Positions 1 through 9,237 are shown, numbered from the stretch's first letter. The stretch is 58,971 bases of DNA from Deltaproteobacteria bacterium (GCA_013349285.1 DUZU01000018.1:1-58971), one strand, 5' to 3'. The notes: a model not told the origin generated them from the sequence alone. Program-made: numbers and translations.

Positions 1-41
1 ACTGCCAGGGAGACCTGGTGGGAGAGTAGGTCGCCGCCGAT
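1..41 (+). rRNA. 5S ribosomal RNA, 3' end only
   Basis: The first 41 bases match the conserved 3' half of bacterial 5S rRNA, including the GGGAGAC and GAGAGTAGG segments, and run into a rho-independent terminator. The 5' part lies outside the window. This implies that the window starts at the distal end of an rRNA operon reading rightwards. Confidence 0.85.
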
Positions 42-50
42 TCATTTTTT

Positions 51-88
51 AGCCCCTTATCTCTTTTTGAGGTAAGGGGCTTTTTTTT
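51..88 (+). terminator. Rho-independent terminator of the rRNA operon
   Basis: A perfect 9-bp stem (AGCCCCTTA with TAAGGGGCT), extended inwards by about four further pairs, is followed by eight T residues. It sits ten bases after the 5S end, as expected for the end of an rrn transcript. Confidence 0.92.
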
Positions 89-424
89 GCCTGTTTTCAG
101 CCGTTCTTCTCGCCTATCTGCAAAAAATATCTTCCCTTTGTCGTCGTCTGCCTAATACAATGTATTTTTACTGAACATAACTTATTGATATTGTTATGCT
201 GCTTTGCAAAATCATGTTGTATCATGATCAATAATGTTTTTTGGTATCTTTCTATTTTGTCTGTGATATGTTTTTCCATGATTTTGCTTCGTTGGTATCC
301 GGCTATTAAAATTTTTTTATAATTTCAGATTAGTCGATGGGATACCGGGCACGACGGCTCAGGGGGGCTGTTCGTATTTTTAGTGTTGGCTTGTCGGGTT
401 GTCTTTATTGGGGGGGAGTGTGAC
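89..424. other. Non-coding AT-rich gap after the rRNA operon
   Basis: No convincing gene is visible in about 330 bases. A short minus-strand reading frame at 97-279 has no ribosome binding site or recognisable domain. The segment presumably carries the promoter of the kinase that starts at 425, but I cannot assign -35 and -10 boxes. Confidence 0.5.
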
Positions 425-3400
425 GTGTTGAAAGGGTGGGATGTTGTGAAACAAAGGATGGGGGAGAGGTCTGTAACTTTTTTGGTTATGGCTGCGGGAT
501 TTGTCGTTTTGTTTTTATGTAGTCTTTATAATTATCTGCTTTTTCATGCATTTGCCGAAATATTCAGTATCACGGTAGCTTTTGCCGTGTTCATGATTGC
601 TTGGAATACGAAACAACGCGAAGGGCAAAGTTATATAATTTTTATCGGTATTGCCTATCTCTTTGTCGGTTTTCTTGATTTGGTGCATACTCTGGCTTAC
701 CAGGGGATGCCGATTTTTACCGACTATGATTATTACGCAAATCAACTGTGGATTGCGGCCCGTTACCTCGAAAGCATCAGCATGTTGCTCGCCTTTTCTT
801 TGATTTCCTCGCCAAGGCGGCCTCATTATCTTCTGGTTTTTTATGGATTTTTATCTGTTTCCGCCCTGTTACTTGCTTCCATTTTTGTCTGGAAGGTTTT
901 CCCCGAGTGTTTTATTGAAGGGACGGGTCTTACCTCTTTTAAGAAGATCAGCGAGTATATTATTTCATTAACTTTTGTGCTGGGTATCCTTGTTTTAAGA
1001 AAAAACAGGGAGAAGATAGAGAAAAGCATCTATGACTACCTGATCTGGTCCATGGCGCTGACCATTGCCTCGGAAATATCCTTCACCTTCTATATCAGTA
1101 ATTACGGCTTTTCCAATCTGGTGGGCCATTATTTCAAAATCGTTTCTTTTTATCTTATCTACAAAGCCATTGTTGAGACCTGTTTTACCAAGCCATTTGA
1201 TCTCATTTATCACGATCTTAAAGCGAGCGAGGCGGCGTTGCGCAAGAGCGAAAGCGATCTTAACCAAGCGCAGCATATCGCCAGACTCGGTAGTTGGGCC
1301 TTTGATGTCCGAAGCCGTAATCTGATCTGGTCGGATGAGGTTTATCGCATTTTTGGTTTGACACAATCCCAATTTGTTCCCCGCTACGAGTCGGTGCTGG
1401 CCGCGGTACATCCCGGGGAGAGGGAGCGGGTCGACCAATTGTTCCAGGCTTGTCTGCACAACGAGGAACCATATGAAACCGAACACTGTATCGTCTTGCC
1501 CGGCGGAGAGAGCCGTTTTGTTCGGGAACAGGCCGAGGTGTTTCGTGATGATGACGGCAACCTCGTAAAGATTCTCGGCACTGTGCAAGATATTACGGAG
1601 CGCAAAAAAATCGACTTGGTGCTTGCAACGCGAATGCGCTATGAGCAATGCCTGTCCGAACTTTCGCGGATTCTGCTTCGTACCGGGCCAACCATTGACG
1701 AGGCCCTATCGTCTTCTCTGCGATATTTGTTAAAAGCCAGCCAGGTCAGTCGTGTTTATCTGTTTGAGAATTTTGAAGATCCGGATCAAGGTCTTTGTAT
1801 GCAGCAGAAGTACGAGGTCTGTGCCATTGGGGTTTCATCTGAAATCGGCAATCACGATTTGCAGCGTCTTTCTTATGGTGAAGGTTTTCACCGTTGGCGC
1901 TACCAGTTGTCGTCGGGGGGGATTGTTTCCGGCCCGATTTCCGCTTTTCCCGAGGATGAACAGGCCATTCTCGCGGCGCAGGAGATTTTGTCCATTCTGG
2001 TGATTCCTGTCTTTGTGGGCAGTGCGTGGTATGGCTTTATCGGGTTTGATGATACTCAAAAAGCCCGGCAATGGCATGAAAAGGATGTGCGGCTCTTGTT
2101 GATGGCGGCTGAGATGATCGGCGGATATCTCACCTTGCATAAGGTGCAACAGGAGTTGCTTGAGGCAAAGGATGCGGCTGAAACCGCCAATCAGGCCAAG
2201 AGTATGTTTCTTGCCAATATGAGTCATGAGATAAGAACGCCGATGCATGCCATCATCGGCATGAGCCGTCTGGTACAGCAAACCATATTGACGCAGCAGC
2301 AGCGGCATTACATGGCGACCGTTCATGACTCCGCTCAGTCTCTGCTCTGGCTGCTGAACGATATTCTTGACTTTTCTAAAATAGAAGCGGGTCAGGTTGA
2401 GCTTGAAGAGATTCCCTTTGACCTTAGGCAGAATTTGGACTCGGTGATGCAGACCTTGGCGGTAAAAGCCCATGAAAAGGATCTGGAATTGCTGTTAGAT
2501 CTGCCGACTGATTTGGATACCGCGTTGATCGGCGACCCGCTGCGATTACGCCAGGTATTTCTGAACTTGCTTGGGAACGCCGTTAAGTTTACGGAAAAAG
2601 GCCATGTCTTGATCCAGGTAGGTATGGACTCGGAGTCTAACGGGGAAGTTGTTTTGTCCTTCATGGTCTCTGACACCGGGATTGGAATTTCCGCAGAATA
2701 TCAGGATGATATCTTTGATTGTTTTACCCAGGCGGACAGCAGTGTCGGGCGGAAATATGCCGGCACCGGTCTGGGGCTGACCATCTGTAAGAAGATCACA
2801 GAAATGATGGGCGGCCGAATAAGGGTGGACAGCACGGTTGGCCAAGGAAGCGTTTTTTCCTTTACGGCCCGTTTTAAAAGGGGCACGGCCAAGCAAGGTC
2901 TGCCGGTATTATTTAAGGTAAATCCTGAGGATATCCCGGTGTATATTGTTGGTGATTATCCAATCGGCAGACGGATAATCCATGATATGTTCACCAGTTG
3001 GGGGTTTACCGCGCAACTTTATGACGACTTCCCAAAGGCGTTGGCCGACTATAGGGTTGCCGCCCGGCAGGGCAAATCTTGCGGAGTGGTGGTGGTGGAG
3101 CATCAGTTGTTCGGTAAAGCCGGCTTTGCCCTGCTTGATGATCTTAAAAAACAGGGAGCGGATACTCCCGCAGTTCTCTTTTTGACTACCGGGAATAATG
3201 AAGTTTATTGTGAAAGATGTGAACAATTCGGGATGGCTGCTTGTTTGAGTAAACCGGTTTCTCTTGATGGGCTGTTGCATAATGTTCAGGAAATTTTAGC
3301 CGGTAATTTTTGTTGTGCAAGTGGCAAACAGTTGCAGCTGCCAGGAATGGTGGAGAAGACGGCCTACACCCCCTTGCGGATTCTGCTGGTTGAAGACAGC

Positions 3401-4189
3401 AAGGTGAATCAGGAGTTGGGGAGCATTATTCTAGAGAGGGCCGGGCATGATATCAAGGTTGCCGATACCGGCTTGCAGGCCTTGGCGGTTCTGGCCGAGG
3501 AAAACGTGGATCTTGTTCTGATGGACGTCCAGATGCCGGAGATGGATGGTTTGACCGCCGCCTCGGTGATCCGACAATGTGAACGGGGGGAAAGACCGGA
3601 AATAATCGAGTCGGAAGCCATTGTTGCCGGGCTGCACGGAAATTACGCCAATGGCCGTTTGCCTATTCTGGCAATGACGGCGCATGCCATGGCCGGCGAT
3701 CGGGAGCGGTGTCTTGCTGCCGGCATGGATGGGTATATCACCAAGCCCTTTCACCCGGACGAGGTTCTGGCCTTGCTGCAATCCTATGCCGCCAACCTTA
3801 AACAGGCGGCGTCGGTTGTTGTTGATCTTAAGCCGGAATTGCCGGTGGCGGAAGACGGCCCTGCTGATTTTGCTGAAATCAGGGCGCATCTGCTTAACTA
3901 TTATCAGTTGCCCCTCGATAAAGTCGATCAGCTGATTCAGTCGAGCAAAGAGGTTTTTTCCGAAAATCTGCAAGGAATTGAACAAGCCCTTCAACAACAG
4001 GATTTGGCGCAAGTGAGCACCGAAGCACATAAGCTCAAAAGCGCGTTGGGTAATCTCGGCTTGAGGTCTCTGGCGGCCAAGGCTCATCAGCTTGAACTTG
4101 CCGGGGCTTCGACTCAACCGGTACAATTGTCCGAGTTGTCGGCAATATTGTTGGAATTGCGGCAGAAGCTCGCAACTTTTCTGTCGTGA
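425..4189 (+). CDS. Membrane hybrid sensor kinase, MASE3-PAS-GAF-HisKA-HATPase-REC-REC-Hpt
   Basis: This is a multistep phosphorelay kinase of 1254 residues. The N-terminal quarter is hydrophobic with several membrane spans and resembles the MASE3 sensory domain. PAS and GAF domains follow, then the HisKA H-box (SHEIRTPM, phospho-acceptor His601), an HATPase with DTGIGI and GTGLGL boxes, two receiver domains and a C-terminal Hpt domain (AHKLKSALG, His1202). The second receiver is canonical (LMDVQMPEMDG, Asp1034). The first has Glu892 where the Asp belongs and is probably not phosphorylated. I chose GTG at 425 because a GGGGAG ribosome site lies just upstream. A GTG at 383 and an ATG at 458 are alternatives. 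No output regulator is adjacent, so the target is unknown. Confidence 0.88.
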   Translation: MLKGWDVVKQRMGERSVTFLVMAAGFVVLFLCSLYNYLLFHAFAEIFSITVAFAVFMIAWNTKQREGQSYIIFIGIAYLFVGFLDLVHTLAYQGMPIFTDYDYYANQLWIAARYLESISMLLAFSLISSPRRPHYLLVFYGFLSVSALLLASIFVWKVFPECFIEGTGLTSFKKISEYIISLTFVLGILVLRKNREKIEKSIYDYLIWSMALTIASEISFTFYISNYGFSNLVGHYFKIVSFYLIYKAIVETCFTKPFDLIYHDLKASEAALRKSESDLNQAQHIARLGSWAFDVRSRNLIWSDEVYRIFGLTQSQFVPRYESVLAAVHPGERERVDQLFQACLHNEEPYETEHCIVLPGGESRFVREQAEVFRDDDGNLVKILGTVQDITERKKIDLVLATRMRYEQCLSELSRILLRTGPTIDEALSSSLRYLLKASQVSRVYLFENFEDPDQGLCMQQKYEVCAIGVSSEIGNHDLQRLSYGEGFHRWRYQLSSGGIVSGPISAFPEDEQAILAAQEILSILVIPVFVGSAWYGFIGFDDTQKARQWHEKDVRLLLMAAEMIGGYLTLHKVQQELLEAKDAAETANQAKSMFLANMSHEIRTPMHAIIGMSRLVQQTILTQQQRHYMATVHDSAQSLLWLLNDILDFSKIEAGQVELEEIPFDLRQNLDSVMQTLAVKAHEKDLELLLDLPTDLDTALIGDPLRLRQVFLNLLGNAVKFTEKGHVLIQVGMDSESNGEVVLSFMVSDTGIGISAEYQDDIFDCFTQADSSVGRKYAGTGLGLTICKKITEMMGGRIRVDSTVGQGSVFSFTARFKRGTAKQGLPVLFKVNPEDIPVYIVGDYPIGRRIIHDMFTSWGFTAQLYDDFPKALADYRVAARQGKSCGVVVVEHQLFGKAGFALLDDLKKQGADTPAVLFLTTGNNEVYCERCEQFGMAACLSKPVSLDGLLHNVQEILAGNFCCASGKQLQLPGMVEKTAYTPLRILLVEDSKVNQELGSIILERAGHDIKVADTGLQALAVLAEENVDLVLMDVQMPEMDGLTAASVIRQCERGERPEIIESEAIVAGLHGNYANGRLPILAMTAHAMAGDRERCLAAGMDGYITKPFHPDEVLALLQSYAANLKQAASVVVDLKPELPVAEDGPADFAEIRAHLLNYYQLPLDKVDQLIQSSKEVFSENLQGIEQALQQQDLAQVSTEAHKLKSALGNLGLRSLAAKAHQLELAGASTQPVQLSELSAILLELRQKLATFLS

Positions 4190-4251
4190 AGTGGTAGTGA
4201 GGTTAAGCAGAGAGTTGTTTTTAAGGTCTGGGTTATTTGCAAAGCGGGACG

Positions 4252-5955
4252 ATGAAGAAAATGGCACTTAAAGGCGATAATGACAAAGATCTTGACTTGG
4301 CCGCGTTGTTTGCCTGTCGGCAGGAGGGGATCGCCTTTGTTGATAAGGATGCTGGTTTTATTTATGCGAATAAAGCTTATCTGGCTATTATGCGTGATTT
4401 TTTCAATATCGAGGTTCGTCTTGGCGAAAGGCCGGGGACGGAGGGGGGAGATGATGTTTTGGGACGGGCTCTCGCCGACAATAGTTTTGTGATGGAGTTT
4501 AACCGCGCTTGTCTTCAAGGTAATGGCACCTGTTACTTTGAGCGTTCTTTTCAACCTCTGGTCAGGGACGGCAGGATCATAGGTTATTCGGAGATCATCC
4601 GTGATGTGACTTCCAGCAAGAGAAAAGAAATCTGTTTGCGGGAGGCCTATGTTGATTTGGAAAAAGAGATAGATCTGCGGTCCAGAGATTGTTTGGAGTA
4701 TAATTCCATTCTCTCCCGTGAAATTATCGAGCGGCAGCAGGCGCAAGAGGCGTTACAGGAGAGCAAGGAGCGTCTGACGCAAATCCTGCAGGGCAGTTCT
4801 ATCCCCTCTTTTGTCCTGAATGCCGATCGGACCATAACCCATTGGAATAAGGCCTGCGCAAGCCTTACCGGTTATTCAAGCGCTGAAATGGTCGGCACCC
4901 GGGATCACTGGAAGGCCTTTTACCTGAAGCGAAGGCCGACTCTTGCCGATCTGGTTGTTGACGCGGCCGGCAAGAAGGAGCTTTTTAAATTTTATGGGGA
5001 CAAGTACCGGCCGTCGCTGTTACTTGAGGGTGCTTATGAGGCCGAGGCTTTTTTTGATTTTGGAGATAAGGCCAAGTGGCTTTTTTTCACGGCCTCGCCT
5101 ATTAAAAACAGGGCCGGGGAAATTATCGGCGCCATTGAAACGCTCCAGGATATTACCGACCGCAAGCGGATGGAAAAAGAGATTCGGCAGATGAATGACG
5201 CCCTTGAGGCCCGGGTGGAGGAGCGCACTGCTCAGCTTAAGCTTACTTACAAACAACTGCTTCATGCCGAAAAATTAAGCGCCGTTGGTAAACTGGCCGC
5301 ATCCATTGCCCATGAGTTCGGCAATCCGATCATCGGGATCAGGAATTTTTTGAAAGGGTTGAAAAAACATACCGTCCTGGACAAGGAGGATGGCGAAATG
5401 CTGGATCTGGCTATTCAGGAATGCGTACGGATTAAAGACCTGATTGCCGGGTTGCAGGATTTTAACCGCCCGACGACCGGCAAGGTTGCGCCGGTTGATG
5501 TTCATAAGATTATTGATGACCTGCTGCTTTTATGCAGAAAAAGTTTGAACGATAAGCATATTTCCGTGGAGCGGATCCTTGCCCCTGAAATGCCCAAGAT
5601 TTTGGGGGTTGAGGATCAGATTAAGCAGGTTATTTTAAATATTATCGGCAATGCCGAAGAGGCGATCGGTAAAGGCGGCGGGGTTATCACCATCAAAACC
5701 GAGGTTGGGGCGAAAGACATTTATATCCATCTTATTGATACGGGCAAGGGAATCCCTGAAGATAAGCTCGGCTACATCTTTGAGCCTTTTTTTTCTACCA
5801 AACCAGCGGTGGAGGGAACCGGCTTAGGTTTGTCGGTAAGTTACGGAATCGTGAAGCGGCATGGCGGCAATATCTTGGTGGATAGTACCCCAGGCAAGGG
5901 AACCTCTTTTAGGGTTATCCTGCCCATCAAGGGCAAAATTCAAGGGGACTCCTAG
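4252..5955 (+). CDS. Soluble PAS-PAS sensor histidine kinase
   Basis: This 567-residue kinase has no membrane segment. It carries an N-terminal PAS-like region, a coiled linker, a second PAS domain around residues 165-310 ending in the typical DITDRK linker, and a coiled coil (EERTAQLK). The HisKA H-box is AHEFGNPI (His354). The HATPase domain is complete, with an N box (NIIGNAEEAI), DTGKGIP and GTGLGL. The H-box and catalytic region resemble the NtrB-like HPK4 group. It starts about 60 bases after the preceding hybrid kinase, so the two may be co-transcribed. ATG 4252 was preferred over an upstream TTG at 4237, and ATG 4261 is also possible. No partner response regulator is nearby. Confidence 0.85.
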   Translation: MKKMALKGDNDKDLDLAALFACRQEGIAFVDKDAGFIYANKAYLAIMRDFFNIEVRLGERPGTEGGDDVLGRALADNSFVMEFNRACLQGNGTCYFERSFQPLVRDGRIIGYSEIIRDVTSSKRKEICLREAYVDLEKEIDLRSRDCLEYNSILSREIIERQQAQEALQESKERLTQILQGSSIPSFVLNADRTITHWNKACASLTGYSSAEMVGTRDHWKAFYLKRRPTLADLVVDAAGKKELFKFYGDKYRPSLLLEGAYEAEAFFDFGDKAKWLFFTASPIKNRAGEIIGAIETLQDITDRKRMEKEIRQMNDALEARVEERTAQLKLTYKQLLHAEKLSAVGKLAASIAHEFGNPIIGIRNFLKGLKKHTVLDKEDGEMLDLAIQECVRIKDLIAGLQDFNRPTTGKVAPVDVHKIIDDLLLLCRKSLNDKHISVERILAPEMPKILGVEDQIKQVILNIIGNAEEAIGKGGGVITIKTEVGAKDIYIHLIDTGKGIPEDKLGYIFEPFFSTKPAVEGTGLGLSVSYGIVKRHGGNILVDSTPGKGTSFRVILPIKGKIQGDS

Positions 5956-6048
5956 TTCAACTACCAGCGGTCGGTACGCCAGATTTTTTCCCATTGCTAA
6001 AGCGGGCGAAAGCGAGAGTTCCGTATCGAAGACCGTGGTTAACCTGAG

Positions 6049-7101
6049 CTACCTTTTGATGGCGGCCAGCAGCGGTTTGATCGACAAGGCGAGAAGCAGC
6101 AGGGCCGAGATCAGTTGCACGGGGTAGGGTAAAATTTCCCCTCCCTGGCCGACGATTGCCTGGGGTGAAACGTCGAGGGTTTGGTAAATCCAGTCGAGAG
6201 CAAGGCCGCACCCCAGAGCCGAAACCGTGATACTGATCAGATAAACGCTGGTGGCCCGTTTGCCGAGCAGGCCGATCAGCATTGATAGCGAGGCTATGTT
6301 GGTGGCCGGGCCTACCAGCAGAAAAACCAGGGCGGCCCCCGGATTTACCCCTTTGAGAATCAGCGCTGCCGCAATGGGGGTCGACGCGGTGGCACAGATA
6401 TAAAGCGGGATGCCGAAGAGCAGCATGAGGAGCATTGCCTCGAAACCTCCGGCCAGATGCGCGGTTATGGTCTGGTCCGGGACCAGCACGGTTATCAAGC
6501 CGGCCAGAATTATTCCGATAAAAAACCAGCCGGCCAGATCTCCCCATAACTCGTTAAATGCATAATGTAATCCCGTCCGTAGCTTATCTGGAAAAGATTG
6601 GTTGTGGGGGGTGTCTGAGGCGCATTGCTTGTCGCTGCAACAGTTGTTCCCCGAGCAGTTATTTATTATCGGAGCAAAAGATGGCGAGGGGTGATTTAAG
6701 CAGTTTTCGATAATTCCGGCCATCATCGCAGAGATAAAAGCGGCAAGCGGGCGGGCAATGGTCATGATCGGATCGAGCAGGGCATAACTGATGCTGATCG
6801 AATCCACCCCGGACTCCGGGGTGGAGATGAGGAAGGCCGTGGTGGCGCCGTTGTTGGCCCCTTGTTTTTTCAGTGAGGTCGCTGCCGGAAGCACGCCGCA
6901 GGAGCAAAGCGGCAGGGGGATGCCGAGCAGGGCGGCTTTGAAAACCGAGATGAATCGTCCGGAGCCGAGATGACGGGCAACATAGGTCGCGGAAAGAAAT
7001 GTTTTGAGAATACCGCCGATCATTATGCCGAGCAGCATGTATGGCGACGCTTCAAGGAGGAATCTCCACGATTCAATAATGATAAGATAGAGATATGTCA
7101 T
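6049..7101 (-). CDS. SO_0444/DUF318-family permease, putative metal efflux transporter
   Basis: This is a 350-residue integral membrane protein with about eight hydrophobic helices. It has the family's duplicated signature: an N-terminal LPLCSCGVLPAA motif with paired cysteines and a later IPLYICATASTPIAAAL motif. Related proteins (SO_0444, YraQ, ArsP group) are proposed to export copper, zinc or organoarsenicals. The substrate here is inferred, not shown. A central hydrophilic loop around residues 165-180 contains a Cys cluster (NCSGNNCCSDKQC) that could bind metal. It is convergent with the kinase on its left and divergent from the cytochrome-like gene on its right. Confidence 0.85.
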   Translation of the reverse strand: MTYLYLIIIESWRFLLEASPYMLLGIMIGGILKTFLSATYVARHLGSGRFISVFKAALLGIPLPLCSCGVLPAATSLKKQGANNGATTAFLISTPESGVDSISISYALLDPIMTIARPLAAFISAMMAGIIENCLNHPSPSFAPIINNCSGNNCCSDKQCASDTPHNQSFPDKLRTGLHYAFNELWGDLAGWFFIGIILAGLITVLVPDQTITAHLAGGFEAMLLMLLFGIPLYICATASTPIAAALILKGVNPGAALVFLLVGPATNIASLSMLIGLLGKRATSVYLISITVSALGCGLALDWIYQTLDVSPQAIVGQGGEILPYPVQLISALLLLALSIKPLLAAIKR

Positions 7102-7728
7102 AGGGATTTCTCATGATGGTGCTTGTTGTAATATGGTTGTTGCCGGATTAGAGGTTCAAGGTTAACCGGTCCGGTTTTTTATTTCAATTAATAGCCAAGG
7201 CTTTTTTTTAGTTTATGATGCCGAACTTATGTTAAACGTATATTTTAGTGATGGCCACATAACAATAGAATGATTTATTTTTTTATAAATCATTGTTTTA
7301 TAATTTTTTGATTTTTACTTTTACCTGGAGGGCCGAGTGGTTGGTGTGTTAGGTTGTGCCTGTGGTGGAATTGGCCAGGAGTTGATTTGTGTTGGCTGAT
7401 AGCGTTGGTGTGGGTGTCTAACTAGTGGTTTTAACGAGATTGACGCTTTGGGTGATGGGTAAAATTAACCAGGGGACCTTGAGATCCTGAGAATGTTAAG
7501 ATGTTAATTAAGAAGCTAAGTAGTTAAAAAGACGTGTCAATTTGCCACATTGGCATGTTGCGGTTGAGGTGATAATTTACTTGCTGCCACAACGTGACAC
7601 CTGTATTGTGGTGAAAAACAATGTGAGCAAAGGTTATAATGTTCTACATTTTGTCAACGTCGACGTTTTGAACTATTGGTTTAAAGCTCGACAGCTTCAA
7701 CACTCTCTACTAAGGAGGAAGGGTAGGT
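7102..7728. other. Long divergent intergenic region
   Basis: About 630 bases lie between the permease and the split-Soret-type gene. The segment is AT-rich, contains one perfect AT-rich hairpin (7269-7294) and ends in a strong ribosome site (AAGGAGGAAGG, about 7710). It must hold the promoters of both divergent genes. A reading frame at 7542-7754 overlaps the real gene start and looks spurious. I see no sigma-54 site with correct spacing and no riboswitch fold that I recognise. Confidence 0.5.
7269..7294. repeat. AT-rich perfect inverted repeat
   Basis: The arms AATGATTTAT and ATAAATCATT (10 bp each) flank six T residues. It lies about 170 bases upstream of the permease start, in the divergent promoter region. 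It could be an operator or simply a weak hairpin. Its function is unknown. Confidence 0.5.
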
Positions 7729-8511
7729 ATGGAATCGGGACAGAAGAAAGATAGTAAAGGATTGTCAAGACGGGAGATGATGATTGGTACCGGTGTTCTT
7801 GCTGCAACCACCGCAGTTGCTCATTTCGGCGGTTTGGTAAAAAAAGCCGACGCCAGTGCACCGCAATGGCCTTGGCCCTACAAAAAACTTGATCCGGCAA
7901 AAACCGCTGAGCTTTGCTACAACGAGTGGTATCGCGTTTTCTGTGGTTGTGCTGTAATCAACAGTGTTTTCAAACAGCTTGCCGAGACAGTCGGCGAACC
8001 CTATGCATCATTTCCTTCCGACTCCTTTGTATTCCTTGAGGGTGGTCAGGTAGGTTGGGGTACCATCTGTGGTTCTCCGGCCGGCGCTAATATTACCGCC
8101 AACCTGATTATCGGTCCTCGTATTGCAGGTTCTCCGGTTGGACATCAGATTTCCGCAGACATTATGCAGTGGTACTCTGAGGCAAATATGCCTGTTTTCG
8201 TACCGCAAAATCCGAAGATTGATCCGAAGGCTATTCCGCAAACCATCAGTGACTCTCCGCTTTGCCATATCTCTGTTGGTAAATGGATGAAAGCCGCCGG
8301 TAAACCTCTGAAGAGCGCCGAGCGTAAAGATCGTTGCGCCCGTGTTGCTGCTTCTACTGCATACCGTCTGGTTGAGTTGCTCAATGACTGGGCAGATGGT
8401 AAATACACACCGACCCATGATTTCACCTGTTCGAAAGAGCATGGTATCACCGGTCAGTACAACTGTACCGAGTGTCACGGCGATAACGTTCCCACTCCGC
8501 CGCAAGGTTAA
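7729..8511 (+). CDS. Tat-exported split-Soret cytochrome c-like protein (C_GCAxxG_C_C family)
   Basis: This 260-residue protein begins with a twin-arginine signal (SRREMMIG, then a hydrophobic stretch) and is predicted to be exported folded to the periplasm. The body carries the C-GCAxxG-C-C pattern (a Cys, then FCGCAVINS, then TICGSPAGA) of the putative redox-active family to which split-Soret cytochrome c belongs. A single CXXCH haem site (CTECH) lies near the C-terminus. Split-Soret cytochrome of Desulfovibrio binds stacked haems and an Fe-S centre. By analogy this is a periplasmic electron carrier or redox enzyme, but the reaction is unknown. The start is supported by the ribosome site AAGGAGGAAGG. 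It is monocistronic, with a terminator downstream. Confidence 0.78.
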   Translation: MESGQKKDSKGLSRREMMIGTGVLAATTAVAHFGGLVKKADASAPQWPWPYKKLDPAKTAELCYNEWYRVFCGCAVINSVFKQLAETVGEPYASFPSDSFVFLEGGQVGWGTICGSPAGANITANLIIGPRIAGSPVGHQISADIMQWYSEANMPVFVPQNPKIDPKAIPQTISDSPLCHISVGKWMKAAGKPLKSAERKDRCARVAASTAYRLVELLNDWADGKYTPTHDFTCSKEHGITGQYNCTECHGDNVPTPPQG

Positions 8512-8586
8512 GGCTTAATCCTGTGTTGTTTGGTCAAACCTGAGTTGATGGTTTGATCGATCAAGAAGGTTTTAGTCTGTTCGTTC

Positions 8587-8624
8587 AAGAGGCTGCTCCA
8601 ATCGGGGGCGGCCTCTTTTTTTTT
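8587..8624 (+). terminator. Rho-independent terminator after the split-Soret-like gene
   Basis: A 13-bp G/C-rich stem (AAGAGGCTGCTCC with GGGGCGGCCTCTT, including two G-T pairs) is followed by a run of about nine T residues. It closes the preceding gene as a single-gene transcript. Confidence 0.9.
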
Positions 8625-8744
8625 ATGGCGCACCCCGTCAATTGCAAGACAAGTTTCGGCTTGAACCTGAGGTGGTTGGTTTTATCCTTTGGGGTAGGCG
8701 AAACAGGCAGGTCTAGTAATTGAAAATATATATTTTTTGCAAGA

Positions 8745-8774
8745 TTGCGTTGTCAGAATGGGCGTGCATATAAT
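8745..8774 (+). promoter_or_regulatory. Candidate sigma-70 promoter of the multiheme cytochrome gene
   Basis: A TTGCGT hexamer and a perfect TATAAT at 8769-8774 are separated by 18 bases. The site lies about 80 bases upstream of the cytochrome start and after the preceding terminator. Only the -10 box is a strong match. Confidence 0.45.
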
Positions 8775-8853
8775 AGGTTGAATTAAGTAGATTTGCGTAT
8801 GAAAGATATTGGCGCAGGTATCTATCCATACATCCTTAAAAGGAGAATGCGTA

Positions 8854-9237
8854 ATGCTTTTTCGGTCATCCTATTTTTGGGGTTTTGCGGTAATCATGAT
8901 CTGTGGTTTTGGGTATGGAGATGTGGTGCTGGCAAAGGGATGCTTGACTGGATCTTGTCATCAGGAGTTTGCCGGGTTTAAACATCTGCATGGTCCGATC
9001 GCGGCGGAATTGGCCGGGGCTCAGGGTTGTATCATGTGCCATCAGCCGGCCGGGGTGGATTGCACCGTGCAGCATGGCGGTAAATTTAATTTGACCAAGG
9101 AAGGATTATGTCTGGCCTGCCACGATAAGGTGACCAGCACCGAACATACTAAAGTTCAGGCCGAAGCAAAGTGTCTGGAATGCCATTCTCCCCATGGCTC
9201 CGATTTTAGTCCTCATCTGTTGCGCAAGGGCAAATAA
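8854..9237 (+). CDS. Small periplasmic multiheme cytochrome c (about four haems)
   Basis: The product is 127 residues with an N-terminal hydrophobic signal segment ending near VLAKG. Haem sites in order are one CX4CH (CLTGSCH) and three CXXCH (CIMCH, CLACH, CLECH), with extra histidines as possible distal ligands. CX4CH sites are known from cytochromes c3 of sulfate reducers. The CXXCH spacing also resembles the doubled-CXXCH family. It is probably a low-potential periplasmic electron carrier. I chose ATG 8854 because AAGGAGA precedes it. An upstream TTG at 8809 would add residues before the signal peptide. Confidence 0.85.
   Translation: MLFRSSYFWGFAVIMICGFGYGDVVLAKGCLTGSCHQEFAGFKHLHGPIAAELAGAQGCIMCHQPAGVDCTVQHGGKFNLTKEGLCLACHDKVTSTEHTKVQAEAKCLECHSPHGSDFSPHLLRKGK

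Noticed and set aside
97..279. 60-codon minus-strand frame after the rRNA operon
   Set aside because: No ribosome site, domain or coding-like composition; it lies in AT-rich intergenic DNA.
7542..7754. 70-codon frame upstream of the split-Soret-like gene
   Set aside because: It overlaps the ribosome site and start of a well-supported gene and has no recognisable domain.
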